From: Sclerodactyla briareus
Lineage: Eukaryota; Echinodermata; Holothuroidea; Dendrochirotida; Sclerodactylidae
DNA: 64,000 nt
Direction: 5' to 3'
NCBI GenBank assembly: GCA_026419785.1
Contig: JAODTK010000422.1
Location: 1-64,000 of the forward strand
Position numbers and translations under genes: made by a program. This document shows, one piece after another, positions 21,965 to 33,648 of the stretch (its first letter is position 1; every line of letters starts with the position of its first letter). A model generated the notes under the pieces. That model was not told where the DNA came from and made no database searches. It saw only the letters and a list, made by a program, of their open reading frames with translations.

Positions 21965-22272
21965 TTAAGATTCGGGTTTATTATTCTTGTACAGGCATCG
22001 CTCCTCACACAACTAGCGCTTGATCCCCTGGTCTTGGTAACCTGATGAAGACAATAAACCTTGCCTGTACCACCGATCGGCAGCCATGCAGCGGTGCCTA
22101 CTTCTTTTAACCCACGACCCACTTTTACGTGGGGTGCGTGAAGTCATTTAGGAGACTTGCCTCATCTAACAGTACTGCGGAAAAAGCTTCAGGCTTTCAA
22201 CGGAATTCAAACTACGCTATCTATGATCTTAAGTCGCAGAGCTCAGCCAACTGAGCTAATCTGCCTCCTCAT
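21965..22272 (-). mobile_element. tRNA-derived SINE
   Basis: On the minus strand the head reads GGCAGATTAGCTCAGTTGGC (a textbook box A) and about 35 nt later GTAGTTTGAATTCCG (box B), then a body with a CACCCCACGTAAAAGTGGG hairpin. It is the clearest of the SINEs here, at about 300 bp. The head lacks a complete tRNA fold and CCA end, so a real tRNA is unlikely. Confidence 0.75.
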
Positions 22273-23340
22273 AATATGACACATTTGAAATATCAGACCC
22301 TCTCCGGAAGGCCTACACAAGAGAGCTACTCATAATTTGACAGATCTCTCTGTATGGGTGATATGACAGACCGGATTAATTGGCTTGATATCAGCTGGTT
22401 CAGCTCTGACCAATAGCAGCCCCTATCAAGGCATAATTCACATTTATTTTTAACTGCTGTTGAGGTCAGCACAAGAAATCATTCATTCCCTTTGTGACCA
22501 TCCTTGCTCAGTCATATATTTTTCGCTATAGATGCTATTAAGTTAAACTTTTGTGTATGCAGGAGGTTCCTAAAATCTCAAGGGAACTGAAATTAGAATA
22601 ACTGATGATAAATTCTTGAAAATTGATAGATCTACATAACATTTAGGCAATAATAGCAATCTTAATTGGTGAGTTACCCTATGAGTATAGTATTTTGTCC
22701 CATACTCATAGTGCAGTTGTAAACAGCAAGCAACCTATTTTGTGCTAAGTCCATTTGTTTAGATGATCTCACTACATTTCTTCTGCTCAGATGAGCTCTG
22801 GCATTTTTTCCTTTTTATGGAGATATAGAATAATTTTTTGTCTTCATCACCACTACTACTGCCTTGAAAAAGCTACAAGGTCCACTCTTTGAGGAAAATT
22901 ATTGACTTTACTCTTTTTTGAGTGTCTAATCCTGCCCTTCCCTGGTTCCTTGGTAACAACTCCACAACAAGCCATCACCACTGAATGCACGGTTCTGGAG
23001 AGAGAGAAGTGAGACCAGCAGCTGCATTGGAATGTTCAACGACAACATCAATACATAATTTATCAGTGGGTTCTTTCAATTCCTGAAATAGTTCAAGCCC
23101 CCCTATCCAACCCCTTCCCCTCCCCTATTCACCCTTATAGAGGGAAGGGATACGGTTGGGGAAATTCTGTACCACCACCTTGATGAAACATTCATGAAAG
23201 ATCATTATCAATTCATCCAATATTGGCCTTGAGCATGCTATTACACCCCATCATCAGCCAACAGGTTTGTGAGACCTTTGCTACTATATACAATGAACCT
23301 GCCATGTTTTGTCATGGCTAGACGCATTTGTAATGATGGC
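22273..23340. other. Intron, nothing recognised
   Basis: AT-rich intron with a C-rich patch near 23,100. No feature is supported. Confidence 0.4.
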
Positions 23341-23354
23341 CATCAGCCACGTTT

Positions 23355-23400
23355 TTAATAAGAATAATATACAGTATTTATATAGCGCTTATGCCCGTAG
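23355..23400 (-). mobile_element. LINE/SINE 3' tail remnant
   Basis: On the minus strand GCATAAGCGCTATATAAATA followed by TTATTCTTATT is the common end of many LINEs and their partner SINEs. The same ending closes the LINE at 49.8 kb. Confidence 0.5.
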
Positions 23401-24059
23401 GCTCTAGCACTTTAATGAAACAAACAAATTTACAAGAAAGCATTGTGAGCACCCTCATGTAATCACTTGTTTGGTAGCTCTTTCCTGACCAATGCGTGCT
23501 CTCACCATTAACTAATGTTGTGAATTGAGTTGCGCATTATGCGCTATTTGTTTTCATGTAATCCACATAGAATGTGGCTCATAATTATATCCCCCGCGTG
23601 TTTTGGGATGTTATGGTTTTGGGGTGTAAGCCGCCGTCTCCGCCGGAAACTTTAGGCGTTAGAGCAATAACTCTTAAACGTTTTCGGATTGATCTGAACT
23701 TGGCACACATGTCCGGTCTTGGCAAAATCTCGGATTGAGTTAGAAAGTGGGCAGCACTTGCTTTTGCTGCCCTCTATTTTGCAGGTTTGAACGAAATTTT
23801 TTTTTTTTTTTTGCGGGGATATACACTTCGGGGCGTTTAACCCGCCTGCCCATAGCTAGTTTGAATTCAGTTCTGAGTGCCGTTCATTGTTTCTCCTCCG
23901 GAAATGGTCATTTTTTTGGTACGGTTTGATCAAATTTTTTTATCAATGTAACCTGCTGAAACAATATTATATCTCGTTCTTATAATATAAACACTTTTTC
24001 CATGTTTAAGACATGCTCAAGGCTTTACAGTAGTTAACTTGAAGTATTTTATAACCCCG

Positions 24060-24260
24060 TTGTTTTTGGCAAAATTGGTGGAACATCTGTTGGCACCCGT
24101 AGACTGGGTTTCGAATCTGGTCGGATCATACCACTTTTAAAATGGTACCTGTTGCCTTCTCACTGGACCTCGCACACAAGGGAATGCTGGGCCTTGAAAT
24201 AGGTTTGATCCTCTTTGCTCAGAAGTCTAACCATGAAATAAATCCTTGTTTTGTGGTTTG
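24060..24260 (+). mobile_element. Possible tRNA-like SINE
   Basis: A box A-like TGGCAAAATTGGTGG and, about 40 nt on, a box B-like GGGTTTCGAATCTGG precede a non-tRNA body. The match is weaker than for the other SINEs. Confidence 0.35.
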
Positions 24261-25644
24261 TATGTTTTCATTTGGGTTGCTTATCCTGGTTTCGATGTCA
24301 TTAATTACAGTTCTTGCTCTTTCAGTCGAGTCTATTATCGCCCCAATCGCCAGATGGGAACACTGCGAGTTACCATAAAACTCACCTGTTTTTGGACCCT
24401 GGACTGAGAATATCGGAAATCCTACTGGTTATCCTTTGAATCTAACCTGACTAACGTGATAATTCATGTAGCTTGAAAATCCAACAACAATTGGGTAAAA
24501 TTGTCAGTTTTTCTCAAAATTGTGTCTCAATAACAAACTCATGCTCTGGATTCTCTCCTGATTTGTGAAGCTGCTTCAAAATGAAAAAAAAAACAACAAC
24601 CTATACCATTAAAATGAGTCAGATAGAAGCTTTACGAGGTTTGTCTGAGGAAGGAGAACCCTCAAATAGAGCACGTTCAGGAAATTGCGTGAGAGTGAAT
24701 GTCGCAAGAGTGGCATGAATCTGGTTGCCCCTGGTCTGGGGACATGCGCCGGATTAATTAAGCTTGTGAAGAAGGGGAGAAAGAAGAGGAGAAGAGAAAG
24801 AGAAAGAACATGGGAGGCGGAGGATCATACCAACATCTGAAATCTCACATTTCCTAAGGAGAAATCCCCTCTGACGTTAACGATTCATTACCTCTATATT
24901 ACACAATGGTAAGAAGGGGGTGGATGAATGGGTCAGCTGTTGATGAGGGCCAGTTCGTTCCTGCTCAGTTCAGCAACACACAAACATGAAGCAACCATAC
25001 TACGTACACCTACCTATCCACCCCATTGTGGGAATAAGTTTACCTTTTTCATAATCTCAGTAGACAGGCTCAGAAGTAAAGGGACCTCATCCCTTTGGTA
25101 AAAAGCTGAGACCCGAACACCCACTCTGTTGGGGAAATATTTTACATGTTGCAGGTGAGGTTCTACAATCTTGAGGGATTCAGCCTGCACCCCTCCCCCC
25201 ACCCCATCTAAGCTCCAGAAATGGTTGCCATGGAATGTTACAAGCTGATAAATGCCCTGAATTAGAAAATGTTTTGACACCTTTTTGCAGATAGAGAAGG
25301 CCTTTCCCATAACCTGGGGGTATTAATAGTTTTCAGAATTTCATGAACACTCTACGCCAGCTGGTCATGTTACATTTAGGCAGTCTGCTCCCACGTCACT
25401 CCAGTTGGAAACTGGTGGAGTGTGATGAATGGCAAGGTCAGCCCATGGGAACTCCCAGGAAGTTTGGACAATTGAAGACAGGCAGTCCCTTCGTGAATGC
25501 TCTCGAGAATAGAATGAAACAAGAAAGCAGCTATACATAGCTCACCAAATAGGATATGGTGATCAATATTAGAACTGAATAAATTTTTAGGTTTGTAAGT
25601 TGCCTATTGTGCATACGATTCATGGATACATCACGTTTCAAAAC
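24261..25644. other. Intron, nothing recognised
   Basis: This includes a purine-rich patch near 24,770-24,810. No coding block for the missing CSD1 region was recognised. Confidence 0.4.
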
Positions 25645-25820
25645 CTGCAGGATCATGGGCATTCTCACTGGGGCCTCACCCCTTTCTTTCTCTGCACGAA
25701 TGCCCTCTTCTTGGGGGTTGTATCTGTTAACCCGTAGTGGGCCCTCTATGTATATCCCAGCGTGATTCCTGCTTCCAGGTACATCAGCGGGCATATGTTC
25801 ATGTAGTCGCTTACTCTTGG
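25645..25820 (-). CDS. DIS3L: DIS3L-like exon E6 (entry to CSD1)
   Basis: This 176-nt open exon lies between a CTTATTGCAG acceptor and a GTTTTG donor. It encodes KSKRLHEHMPADVPGSRNHA, then GIYIEGPLRVNRYNPQEEG and KERGEAPVRMPMILQ. It corresponds to [38 protein letters not shown], the link from the PIN-like domain into the first cold-shock domain. The donor is weak but the frame is unbroken. Confidence 0.82.
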
Positions 25821-26439
25821 CTGCAATAAGAACAGCAAATCCAGATAGTTTGTTTAACACAGGCCGTCATGATTTCCCGCGTGAAAGTCAGCAGAATACT
25901 CTCCTCCATGGCTAGAACAATAGAATATATAGAACAGGCATAGAACATTAGAACTATATGGAAAGTAATGCAAGTCTGCATAGTGATCCTTGCTTTTGTT
26001 CATTTGTTGTCGATTAGCCTGTCCAAGGTGTCATCTCCTATTTGTCTCCTGTATCTCATTATATTTAAAAGTTCTCCCGACTCACTCTGATTGAAGCTCG
26101 TATTTTAAAATGCCTACAATTTTGAAGAAACAAGGCGCTCGCCAAAAAGAGTCTCGCCTGCTTGTGCGATCGGTGGTTTCTACTATTCACAAACAACCAA
26201 CTACTTCATGCAGACCTTCGTCATGTCAAATGAACACACATATTTTCACATATACACATAATTCCTAAAACTCCTAATAACTGACTAGAAGCTTTACTCT
26301 TAATATACAAAAGTCCCTTAATATTGCTTTTTTCTCCTTCCTTCCCCTCCCCCCCCATTCTTTTCTCCATAATAGTTGAGTTTTAAATCCCTCAGTCCAA
26401 CTCACCTTCTTTGACCCCCAAGGTTGAAATGTTTAATCC

Positions 26440-27000
26440 CCGTAGCGAAATTCTTACCAAGTTGGAATTGGAATAAATCATTCAAATTGGGCACATACAA
26501 TGAGCATATAACTGCAGTAAAATTTCACGGAGGCCCTATGGTGTACTTTGTTCCTCTGTGATTTATTCTAACAGACGCTATTATATGATTGAATTCAATC
26601 AATTACCATGAACATCAACACCTCAGATCCGACAAATTTTAACAGACCTACCTAATGATTTTGGCGAAATTCTTACCACGCTGGCAATTTGTATATTATG
26701 CAATTAGGCACATACAATGACCTCTCTGACCCCACTTTACCTTCAAAATGGTCGGATCAAAGTTTATCACATCCTACCAATTTTTTGTGGAAATTCAACA
26801 AACGTTCAAAAATCGCATAAAATCTGCAAATTAGGCCACATTAAATGACCTCTCTTGACCCTGACTTCCACTTTTAAATTTCTCAGGTACCATGGTAGAC
26901 CACACTAAGTTCCTTGAAAATCTGGCAAACTTGAAAAATTTGCATAAATCATGCAAATTAGACCCTTAATGAGCATATTTTAGGCTGAAAATCTAATCAT
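26440..27000. repeat. Degenerate ~150-bp tandem repeat
   Basis: About three to four units share AAATTCTTACCA or AAAATCTGGCAAAC, then ATGCAAATTAG, CACAT and AATGACCTCTCTTGACC. It is related to the array at 10.2-10.7 kb and runs directly into dispersed repeat D. Confidence 0.6.
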
Positions 27001-27335
27001 TTCATCTACCTTCTCCAGTCCTACCTGCCGAACTACATCACTGTCGCACATACCGGTTTTTGCATAATCTTGCTAACGCTTAACAATAAATTTACATAAA
27101 AATAGGCTATTTACCCAACTTAATAAATAACTTTGCTGCCCAAAATTCTAATCAATCATGTCCACCCAACCCTGGTGCGACACAAAAAATCATAATCATA
27201 ATCGGGGCCTCACGGTTTGTGAGGAATCCTGCTAACAAGAAAGTGTGACATACACACACCAACACACACCAAAGTGGCCACTAAGTCTCTTCCTGAATTT
27301 CAGCCAGGTTAGACAAAAAAACGGTTAATTCAGTG
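27001..27335 (+). repeat. Dispersed repeat D, copy 2
   Basis: This carries AATTTACATAAAAATAGGCT, TGCCCAAAATTCTAATC, GCTAACAAGAAAGTGTG, ACACACACC and CCTGAATTTCAG, in the same order as the copy at 19.5 kb. Confidence 0.65.
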
Positions 27336-27885
27336 AACAAATATACCCTCTTCCAATACGTCTGAGAGAGCCCCAGCTTCGGAATTCACTTTTACCTGAC
27401 CTTCATAATGTTTCGGTATAGAAAATTTCCTGAAAATGTACAGCACATCGTCCTGAAATAAATTATACACCTAGAACTAACATTTCAAATTGTCAGTATG
27501 CCTAAATTTTTACTTGATTCTTACTTACATTGGTTTGTTTTCATACTCCAATATTATCGCGTATATAAAAGATGAATAGTGGAGCAGAAAAGGAGTTGAG
27601 GAAGGGTAGCTGGATGAAAGGGGGTTTGTGAATGAGTGGGGGAGTATTCGAAGGGACAAAGAGAGCATGTCCCGTTCACTGGCCCGGGACAATGAAATGA
27701 ATGTATCACTATCATTTTATTTTATATATTATGTCAGTGGGGCCCAAAAATAGTTATCGGAATTTGACAAAGACACAGAGTCATTGTGTCGAAAGCTCAC
27801 GTACGTGAACATTTTATCACTGTGAGACCGGTTCCTATATTTAGTTCCATATATCTTCTTTTTACTTTCTTCATACAGGAACTAC

Positions 27886-28042
27886 CCATCCTCTTCGTTT
27901 TTCTGTTTCCATGGCAGCAACCAGAGACTCATAAATGTCCACTGCCTTCATTCAGTTCTGACCAGAATCTCCCCTCAAATAAGTCCCCTTGACAGAGAGG
28001 ACAAGGACCTGTGCAGCACAGCTCCCATAGTCCTCTAGATTA
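27886..28042 (-). CDS. DIS3L: DIS3L-like exon E5 (end of PIN-like domain)
   Basis: The minus strand reads NLEDYGSCAAQVLVLSVKG, then after slips RFWSEL and YESLVAAMETEKRRG. It follows [39 protein letters not shown] of DIS3L. The acceptor is CATACTCACAG; the donor (GTAGTT) is tentative. At least two indels are present. Confidence 0.65.
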
Positions 28043-29149
28043 CTGTGAGTATGAGGAATGTGGGCAAACTGCAGGCTGGATACAACAAGTATATTGTGGA
28101 GAATGGAAGAAACTGCATATTGTAGTTCCAAACCCATTTCAATACGAGTTCCAGGTGGAGTTATTGGACTTCAAATTTTGGGCCATTAAGCAAACAAATT
28201 GGGGAGATCCAATTGTGCAAAACGCAGAGTCACACATGGACAACCACAGGACAATGATTGTTATGTACTTGATCGTTTCATTTGTTGGAATAGTCAACAT
28301 TTAGAAGAAGTCTGTTCTTTTTTCACCAAAGTAACGATCAACACCTACCAACCCACTAAGCGATCTTTCCAAGCTTAATGCTTTTCGAAGTGAAATTAAT
28401 GTTTGAATTTCAATATAGAAAACATAAGAAAGGTTGTGCAGGGTGTGAAGGTATGACATCTTATTATAGCATGATGGGATACTTTCTAATCTTGCCCAAT
28501 ACACAGGCTTAACAATAACACAAACTTCACATGGACTATACCGCCGTAACGGAAAGTCCTATGAAATTCCGGTTTGGACTGACGCACATGCAGTTTTTCT
28601 CAGCTATTGAATTAGCATAAAGCATCCATTGGCCTTCAAATAATGTAGGAAATGAACAGATATTGATATATTGTATATCAGGGTGTTTGTGAACCACTGA
28701 TCGGACCGTGTAGAACTCAGGGACGTACAGCAATCTCGAGTCCCTGGGACACAAGGTTTTATGTAAACACTATGTTTATTGTTCATGGATATTTACTAAA
28801 TCTGTGGAAATATGTAAAATCTTTTACCAATAATAAAAATTCTCAAATGAAAAGAAGCAGGGTTGTGCTAAGGAGCAGGATTGCGGAAATATTGAATCAA
28901 TATCCAGCTCTGAGGAAATACATTATTGTGGGAAATTCTTGCAAATATTTATCAAGCAGGGTTTGCAGAAATAGTGGTTAGTCTCAATACAATGTTGATA
29001 TGAATCAACAATCTCAGCAATGACCAGTGTTGCATGGCATACCATCTTTCAGACAAAGCGGACCCGTTATTTAGGGCAGTCCATAACAGTATTAGTATTA
29101 CAATGAATTAGTGAAAACGTCCATTCATTTTGTTTTTTTGCGAATTAGG
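28043..29149. other. Intron, nothing recognised
   Basis: AT-rich intron with short ORFs of no family. Confidence 0.4.
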
Positions 29150-29365
29150 CGATCTAATTAGCATATGCTGAAAATTAGTCAGTTCATCGACCTTATATTA
29201 CATGTGCCAAAACCAAATCACCATAGCACCTACAGTTCCTTTGTAATCTGCAAAGAGGCTAAACACATAAATACATAAATAGGCTAATTACCCTACTTAA
29301 TTATTGACTTTTGTGCCCAAATTCTAATCGGATTGTGAACCCAACTCCGATAAACATACAAAATT
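29150..29365 (+). repeat. Dispersed repeat D, copy 3 (partial)
   Basis: This shares GCATATGCTGAAAAT, ATACATAAATAGGCTAATTA, CTTTTGTGCCCAAATTCTAA and the following ACCCAAC with copies at 27.0 and 19.5 kb. Confidence 0.65.
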
Positions 29366-29531
29366 TCCGGTTAGGTCAGAAGGCCTATTGAATGCAATAC
29401 AGGATGGTTCTCATTATGATAATGCATTCCGGAGACATTGGTACGATGTGCTGTGAGAAAGTGGATAATAATTTGGCTATCTCAATGTAGTGTTCATCGG
29501 GTGTTTTATAGCTGCCAATCACATATACTAC

Positions 29532-29600
29532 CTCTTGTTCTCCTGTTAAGAATGACCACAGCTTTCTGCCCATCAGGTGGTCAACGTACCAATAAGCAGT
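29532..29600 (-). CDS. DIS3L: DIS3L-like exon E4 (PIN-like domain)
   Basis: After a TTATTTCCAG acceptor the minus strand reads TAYWYVDHLMG, then in a shifted frame KAVVIL and back to TGEQE before a GTAGTA donor. This matches [24 protein letters not shown]. A short insertion/deletion pair explains the temporary frame change. Confidence 0.65.
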
Positions 29601-30586
29601 CTGGAAATAAATCTAGAATGATGAATGAAGAGAGTGAAGATACTGTCACATTTTGAATAGAGGGACCTCACTAAGATGGAAGTTGACTAAAAAGGTCAGT
29701 TGTCCAATTTCACATCTTTTAACAATAAAGAGGAACTGTCATCTCAAGAAAACAATGTAAAAAAGGTTGATGCTGTGTACATTGCATTTATAAAGGCCAC
29801 AGTATACGGAAAGTCATCGCACAATGACGTTCATTATGACGGTATACCGGTGTATCGGTATGGAATTACAATGGGAGATTATTTAACGTATCGTCACACA
29901 AGTCCTGTTGCCTTTGGCCAGTTGGCCACATTGACAATGTTCTCTGTAAACAATACATGCTGTTTAAGAGTTGTGAGGCACTGCACCACCTACACACTGA
30001 TGATTAGTAATTTAGACTAACCTGACATTTAAACGAAGAACTTAGATTATGAGCAGTGACATCCACGTGACTATGCCTTTCTAACATGTATGTTGATAAC
30101 AATCAACAATGAAGATGTTTTCAATCCAGAAACACCAGTTCTCTTCGAGCTGTTGGAGGCATCGCCCAACAATTGGGCTACACGGGCATACTGGGACACG
30201 TAGTCTGGTGATCTGGTGGTGATGTGTTGGTTTCTTCTCTAGGCGGAAGAATCAAAGTGAGGAAGTTGCCCTGTCTGAGTTCACTAATGCCCTTTCGAAG
30301 AGGACGTGAAATGACGTTTTCGGGAGCAAGTGGGATGGTTACATCAATGCCTCGAGAACTAGTCGGAGCTCAGGAGGCAAGTTATCGCCAGTGCTCATCA
30401 CCTTTAAATACTTTTCAACGTAGCCCCTAATGCCATTCCAAAACAATGATTTTCAAAGGTAAACTGTTCTGGAAGAGAGTATTTTTGTGTGGTGATTGTT
30501 GCTACACCAATCTAGGAGGATAATAATTTTCCAGGCAGCATTTATATCTTCAGTTAGAGCAATTCGAGTTTTGGAAATTCTTTCAC
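29601..30586. other. Intron; unassigned open frame
   Basis: A minus-strand frame around 30,250-30,400 (containing ENVISRPLRKGISELRQGNF) is open for about 50 codons. I do not recognise it, and it is not part of DIS3L as I know it. Confidence 0.3.
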
Positions 30587-30733
30587 CTGAATGGCATCTT
30601 CCAGCTCTCGCTCTTCTCTGCAGGACAAAAGGGCCCCCTGCAGACTCGTTAGCAATGAAGCACAGCCGCTTCTTCCATCATGTACCGTAGAGAGGAGGCG
30701 ATGGTAGACTCTGCGACTGCCTTCGTGCAGTGC
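30587..30733 (-). CDS. DIS3L: DIS3L-like exon E3 (PIN-like domain)
   Basis: After a TTTTCTAG acceptor the minus strand reads ALHEGSRRVYHRLLSTVHDG followed by RSGC. After a slip it reads FIANES and REERELEDAIQ before a GTGAAAG donor. This matches [32 protein letters not shown]...RERGESME. The second half is less certain. Confidence 0.7.
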
Positions 30734-32098
30734 CTAGAAAATACAACAACAGGAGTGCTAGTGCTACCTACCAATTCAAGTAGTCAAATGTAATGTGAAG
30801 GTACTTTTAGTTGTGGACAGGCAGATAATACCGAGACTGATCGTAGACCACGTCTACCATGGGAGAACGGTATTGCGGGCAGACAAACTTTTAAATTGGG
30901 GGCGCTATTGCATTTGTGTCTTAGTTTTGTGTACACCAAGCGTCATGAAGCCGACAGCCCAAAGTTTAGAGTCGCACAATGTTGTAAGTATTGATGAAAA
31001 GTATTGTACTTTTGCCCCTTCACTTACCTGATCCATACACGTATATGATTTATACATCTCAGTGAAACCCTGTAAGTTTGGAATGTTGTTGAGGGAAGCC
31101 GAAGCATTTTCAAAGGCAACCTTGTCGTCGTTGCGTTAGCATTACAATTACATATAAATTATTTTAAAAAATTACAAAAAAAGCATTACAAAACTTCGGA
31201 AGGTATGGTAGCATGGACGGTCAGAATCATTCCAATATGTTATGTTTATTTTCCCTAATTGAACTACGGTATGACAGTTAATCTTGATTGATATAAACAA
31301 CTGGAATGACTCATGCATACACATATGGGTTTCTGGTAATATTTATGAGGATTTTAAGTTTTGAAGATATTTGGGATAACGAAAAATGTACATGTGCTAT
31401 TGATAGGCTATTCTGGGCCATCACGTTGCCTGGTGAGATTGTGTGTTGATCACTGATTGGTTGATTGAAGGGGATTCCCCGGTTTCAAGAATCAATTGAA
31501 AAGATAGTTTTCAGCATGTAGCTCTATGTATAGGCATTACTTTTCAAATCAGTGTGATTAGGGATCACCTCAACAATTGATATATAATTTCTCCATAATG
31601 ATGCCATTGTTGAACTGCAGGTTATGTAGGAATTCAGGGACCATCTAAACAACTCCTTACCCTGTGTGTTTTACACCTCCATTGCATGTATTCAAGCATA
31701 TACGTCAAGTTGATGATAAATGCTAGTCAGAATTATTTCTTTAAAATCACAGATTGAACCATCTCAGAGTCAATCCATATCTCGGTGTTTGTTACCTTTG
31801 CTTCAGGTGCATTCTGCAACGGGTCTCTCTTGCAAAAATTATGCAAATTAGGACACACTGAAAAAAAAGGATAATTGCACATACAGACACACATGCCACA
31901 TTGGTCACTGTAAGTCTCTTTTTTAAATACTAGAGAAAAATCGGGTGCGAGCATAAAAGCAGAATAATGAGCCAGAATGGTGGCAAAAATATATCTGAAG
32001 GTTTTGTCGAGTGGGGGCTGCCGGTGGTGCTTTCTCTCCTTTTCCCCAGAATTGAGCTAGGATTTACGCCCTTGCAGCAGTACAGATCATGTACTCAC
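30734..32098. repeat. Intron with partial copy of repeat D
   Basis: At about 31,790-31,935 the sequence (CAAAAATTATGCAAATTAGG, CACACATGCCACA, GTAAGTCTCTTT) resembles the end of dispersed repeat D. The rest shows nothing recognisable. Confidence 0.4.
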
Positions 32099-32227
32099 CG
32101 AATGAAGAACTGTTTGCAGGAATAGAATCCCTTTCAAATCTGGTAGCTCCAGTTGCTCTGAGAAGGTCCTGGTTACAAAGCAGTCTGGCACCAGGATATG
32201 ACGGACATTGACGGGAGCAGTTGGAGC
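32099..32227 (-). CDS. DIS3L: DIS3L-like exon E2
   Basis: This 129-nt phase-0 exon has a CCCAAAG acceptor and a GTGAGTAC donor. It encodes APTAPVNVRHILVPDCFVTR, then TFSEQLELPDLKGILFLQT. It matches [32 protein letters not shown] of DIS3L. The frame is unbroken over all 43 codons. Confidence 0.85.
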
Positions 32228-32479
32228 CTTTGGGAATGAGAAATATACAAGACATTACATTGACAACGCCTGTCAGATGGACCCTACCAAGGTTGGATAC
32301 TTATTAGATAGTTAGGACTGCAGAATCATATTGGTAGAATTACTCTATGAAATTATGCTGTTCATAACGGAACATTGTAGCATTTCATATATTTTGCCAA
32401 TTACTTCCCCCCACATTCTGCAACAGAGGAAAAGTATTATGTAATAGGGGTGTCTGAACTTCCATGTTGTGATCATATT

Positions 32480-33575
32480 AAATTATTTCAGCTAGAATGA
32501 AGTTGATAATGTTTGGCAATCCTGGATGCCATCCATGTCTTCTGAACCAGGAAGCCAAAAAAGCACAGTGATTTCTTGACCCTTTTCTGATAACCGACGC
32601 GACCGGACCATGAGTGGAGTCCAGCATCTCTGTAAGCCCGCTGGGAGGCACCTGTGCCAGGTGCTTCGCAGCCGGCTTACAGAGTGATTCAGAGACTTCA
32701 CAACTCGGACTCCGTGGTGTGTGGTGGCCAGCATCAAGGCAGATGACGGCGTATCTTGACGAGAATCCGATGTGAGGGCACGTTGGGCTGGGATTTTTGA
32801 GGATTTGTACAAGGCAGTGCCCCTAAGCCTGGAAATTCAGATAGATAATGTTGCAACCCCAGTGGCCAAATCTGCTGTAGACTGTGAATTGCCTATCATC
32901 GAGGAAACTCAAGATGCATTGGCGCAGTTGAAGGGTGGAGAGCTCCCGGGGTCTGTGGCATACATCCAGAGATGCTCTTGGTGGCCAGACTGCCCTTGAG
33001 TTGTTGCATGGCCCTCTACTGCTCTGTTGGAGCAACTGGTGTCATTCAACTGATCTGGAGAAGTAAGGTTGATACTCTGGACAGCAATATTAAACTTTAG
33101 AGGGGTTACACTCTTCTCAGTAACCTCAAAGCATCATTCTGAATAAGAGCTATCCAGCATCAGCTGCTGCGTATCAGCGTCCTGAGCAGTCAGGTTCTAC
33201 TCCCAGAATGTCCACTGTGGATCGCATCTTGGCTTTCTGTGTTTGTCCGAGCGTATGACTCTGTTGTATGAGTCTCTCCTGGTAATTCTCGAGCAGCGTA
33301 GCTGCATAGTCCGTGATCGCCAACTGTGCTTCTTTGAGCATATGGCTGACTTCCCAGCGGACGACGATCCTGCCCACCGTGTCTGTCTGAACGGGATCCG
33401 GTGGTGGGGCGACCGCGGGAATGCCATAGCTCATGGTTGGCACAGCATCGTGGGTACCTCAGGGAGTTGGGTGGGGAGGGCCAGGACCAGCCATGGTCGT
33501 TGCCCGAGGCCAGCCATTGGGAGAGGCGGGTGGATGCGTCTAGGTGCCTTGAGTTGAGTTAGTGAATGAGTGAGT
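32480..33575 (+). mobile_element. LINE family A, copy 3: RT piece joined to 3' tail (internal deletion)
   Basis: Shifting frames show RARWAGIFEDLYKA, PVAKSAVDCELP, LAQLKGGE, a GVCGIH-type block and then RPEQSGSTPRMSTVDRILAF (33,175-33,240). These are landmarks of the N-terminal RT region of a common invertebrate LINE. It then jumps at about 33,245-33,300 to the tail (DRQLCFFEHMADFPADDDPA), so the middle of the RT with the YADD site is missing. It ends in GAATGAGTGAGTGG. It lies in intron 1 of the DIS3L gene, antisense, 74 bp from the exon 1 donor. Confidence 0.8.
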
Positions 33576-33648
33576 GGTGAGTAGTGCAGCCTTTGCATCT
33601 GCACTTGTGGAATCTCACCTTCAAACTTATCTCACCCCCATTACTCAC

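Noticed and set aside
22191..22272. Functional tRNA gene
   Set aside because: Box A and box B are present, but the acceptor stem does not pair and the sequence continues into a SINE body.
25343..25540. Possible CSD1 exon (NWSDV resembling NWRDYV)
   Set aside because: The residues before it do not match the RVVGILQ block and no fitting splice sites were found.
30224..30430. Candidate exon between E3 and E4
   Set aside because: The frame is open but the peptide matches no part of DIS3L, and E3 and E4 already join collinearly.
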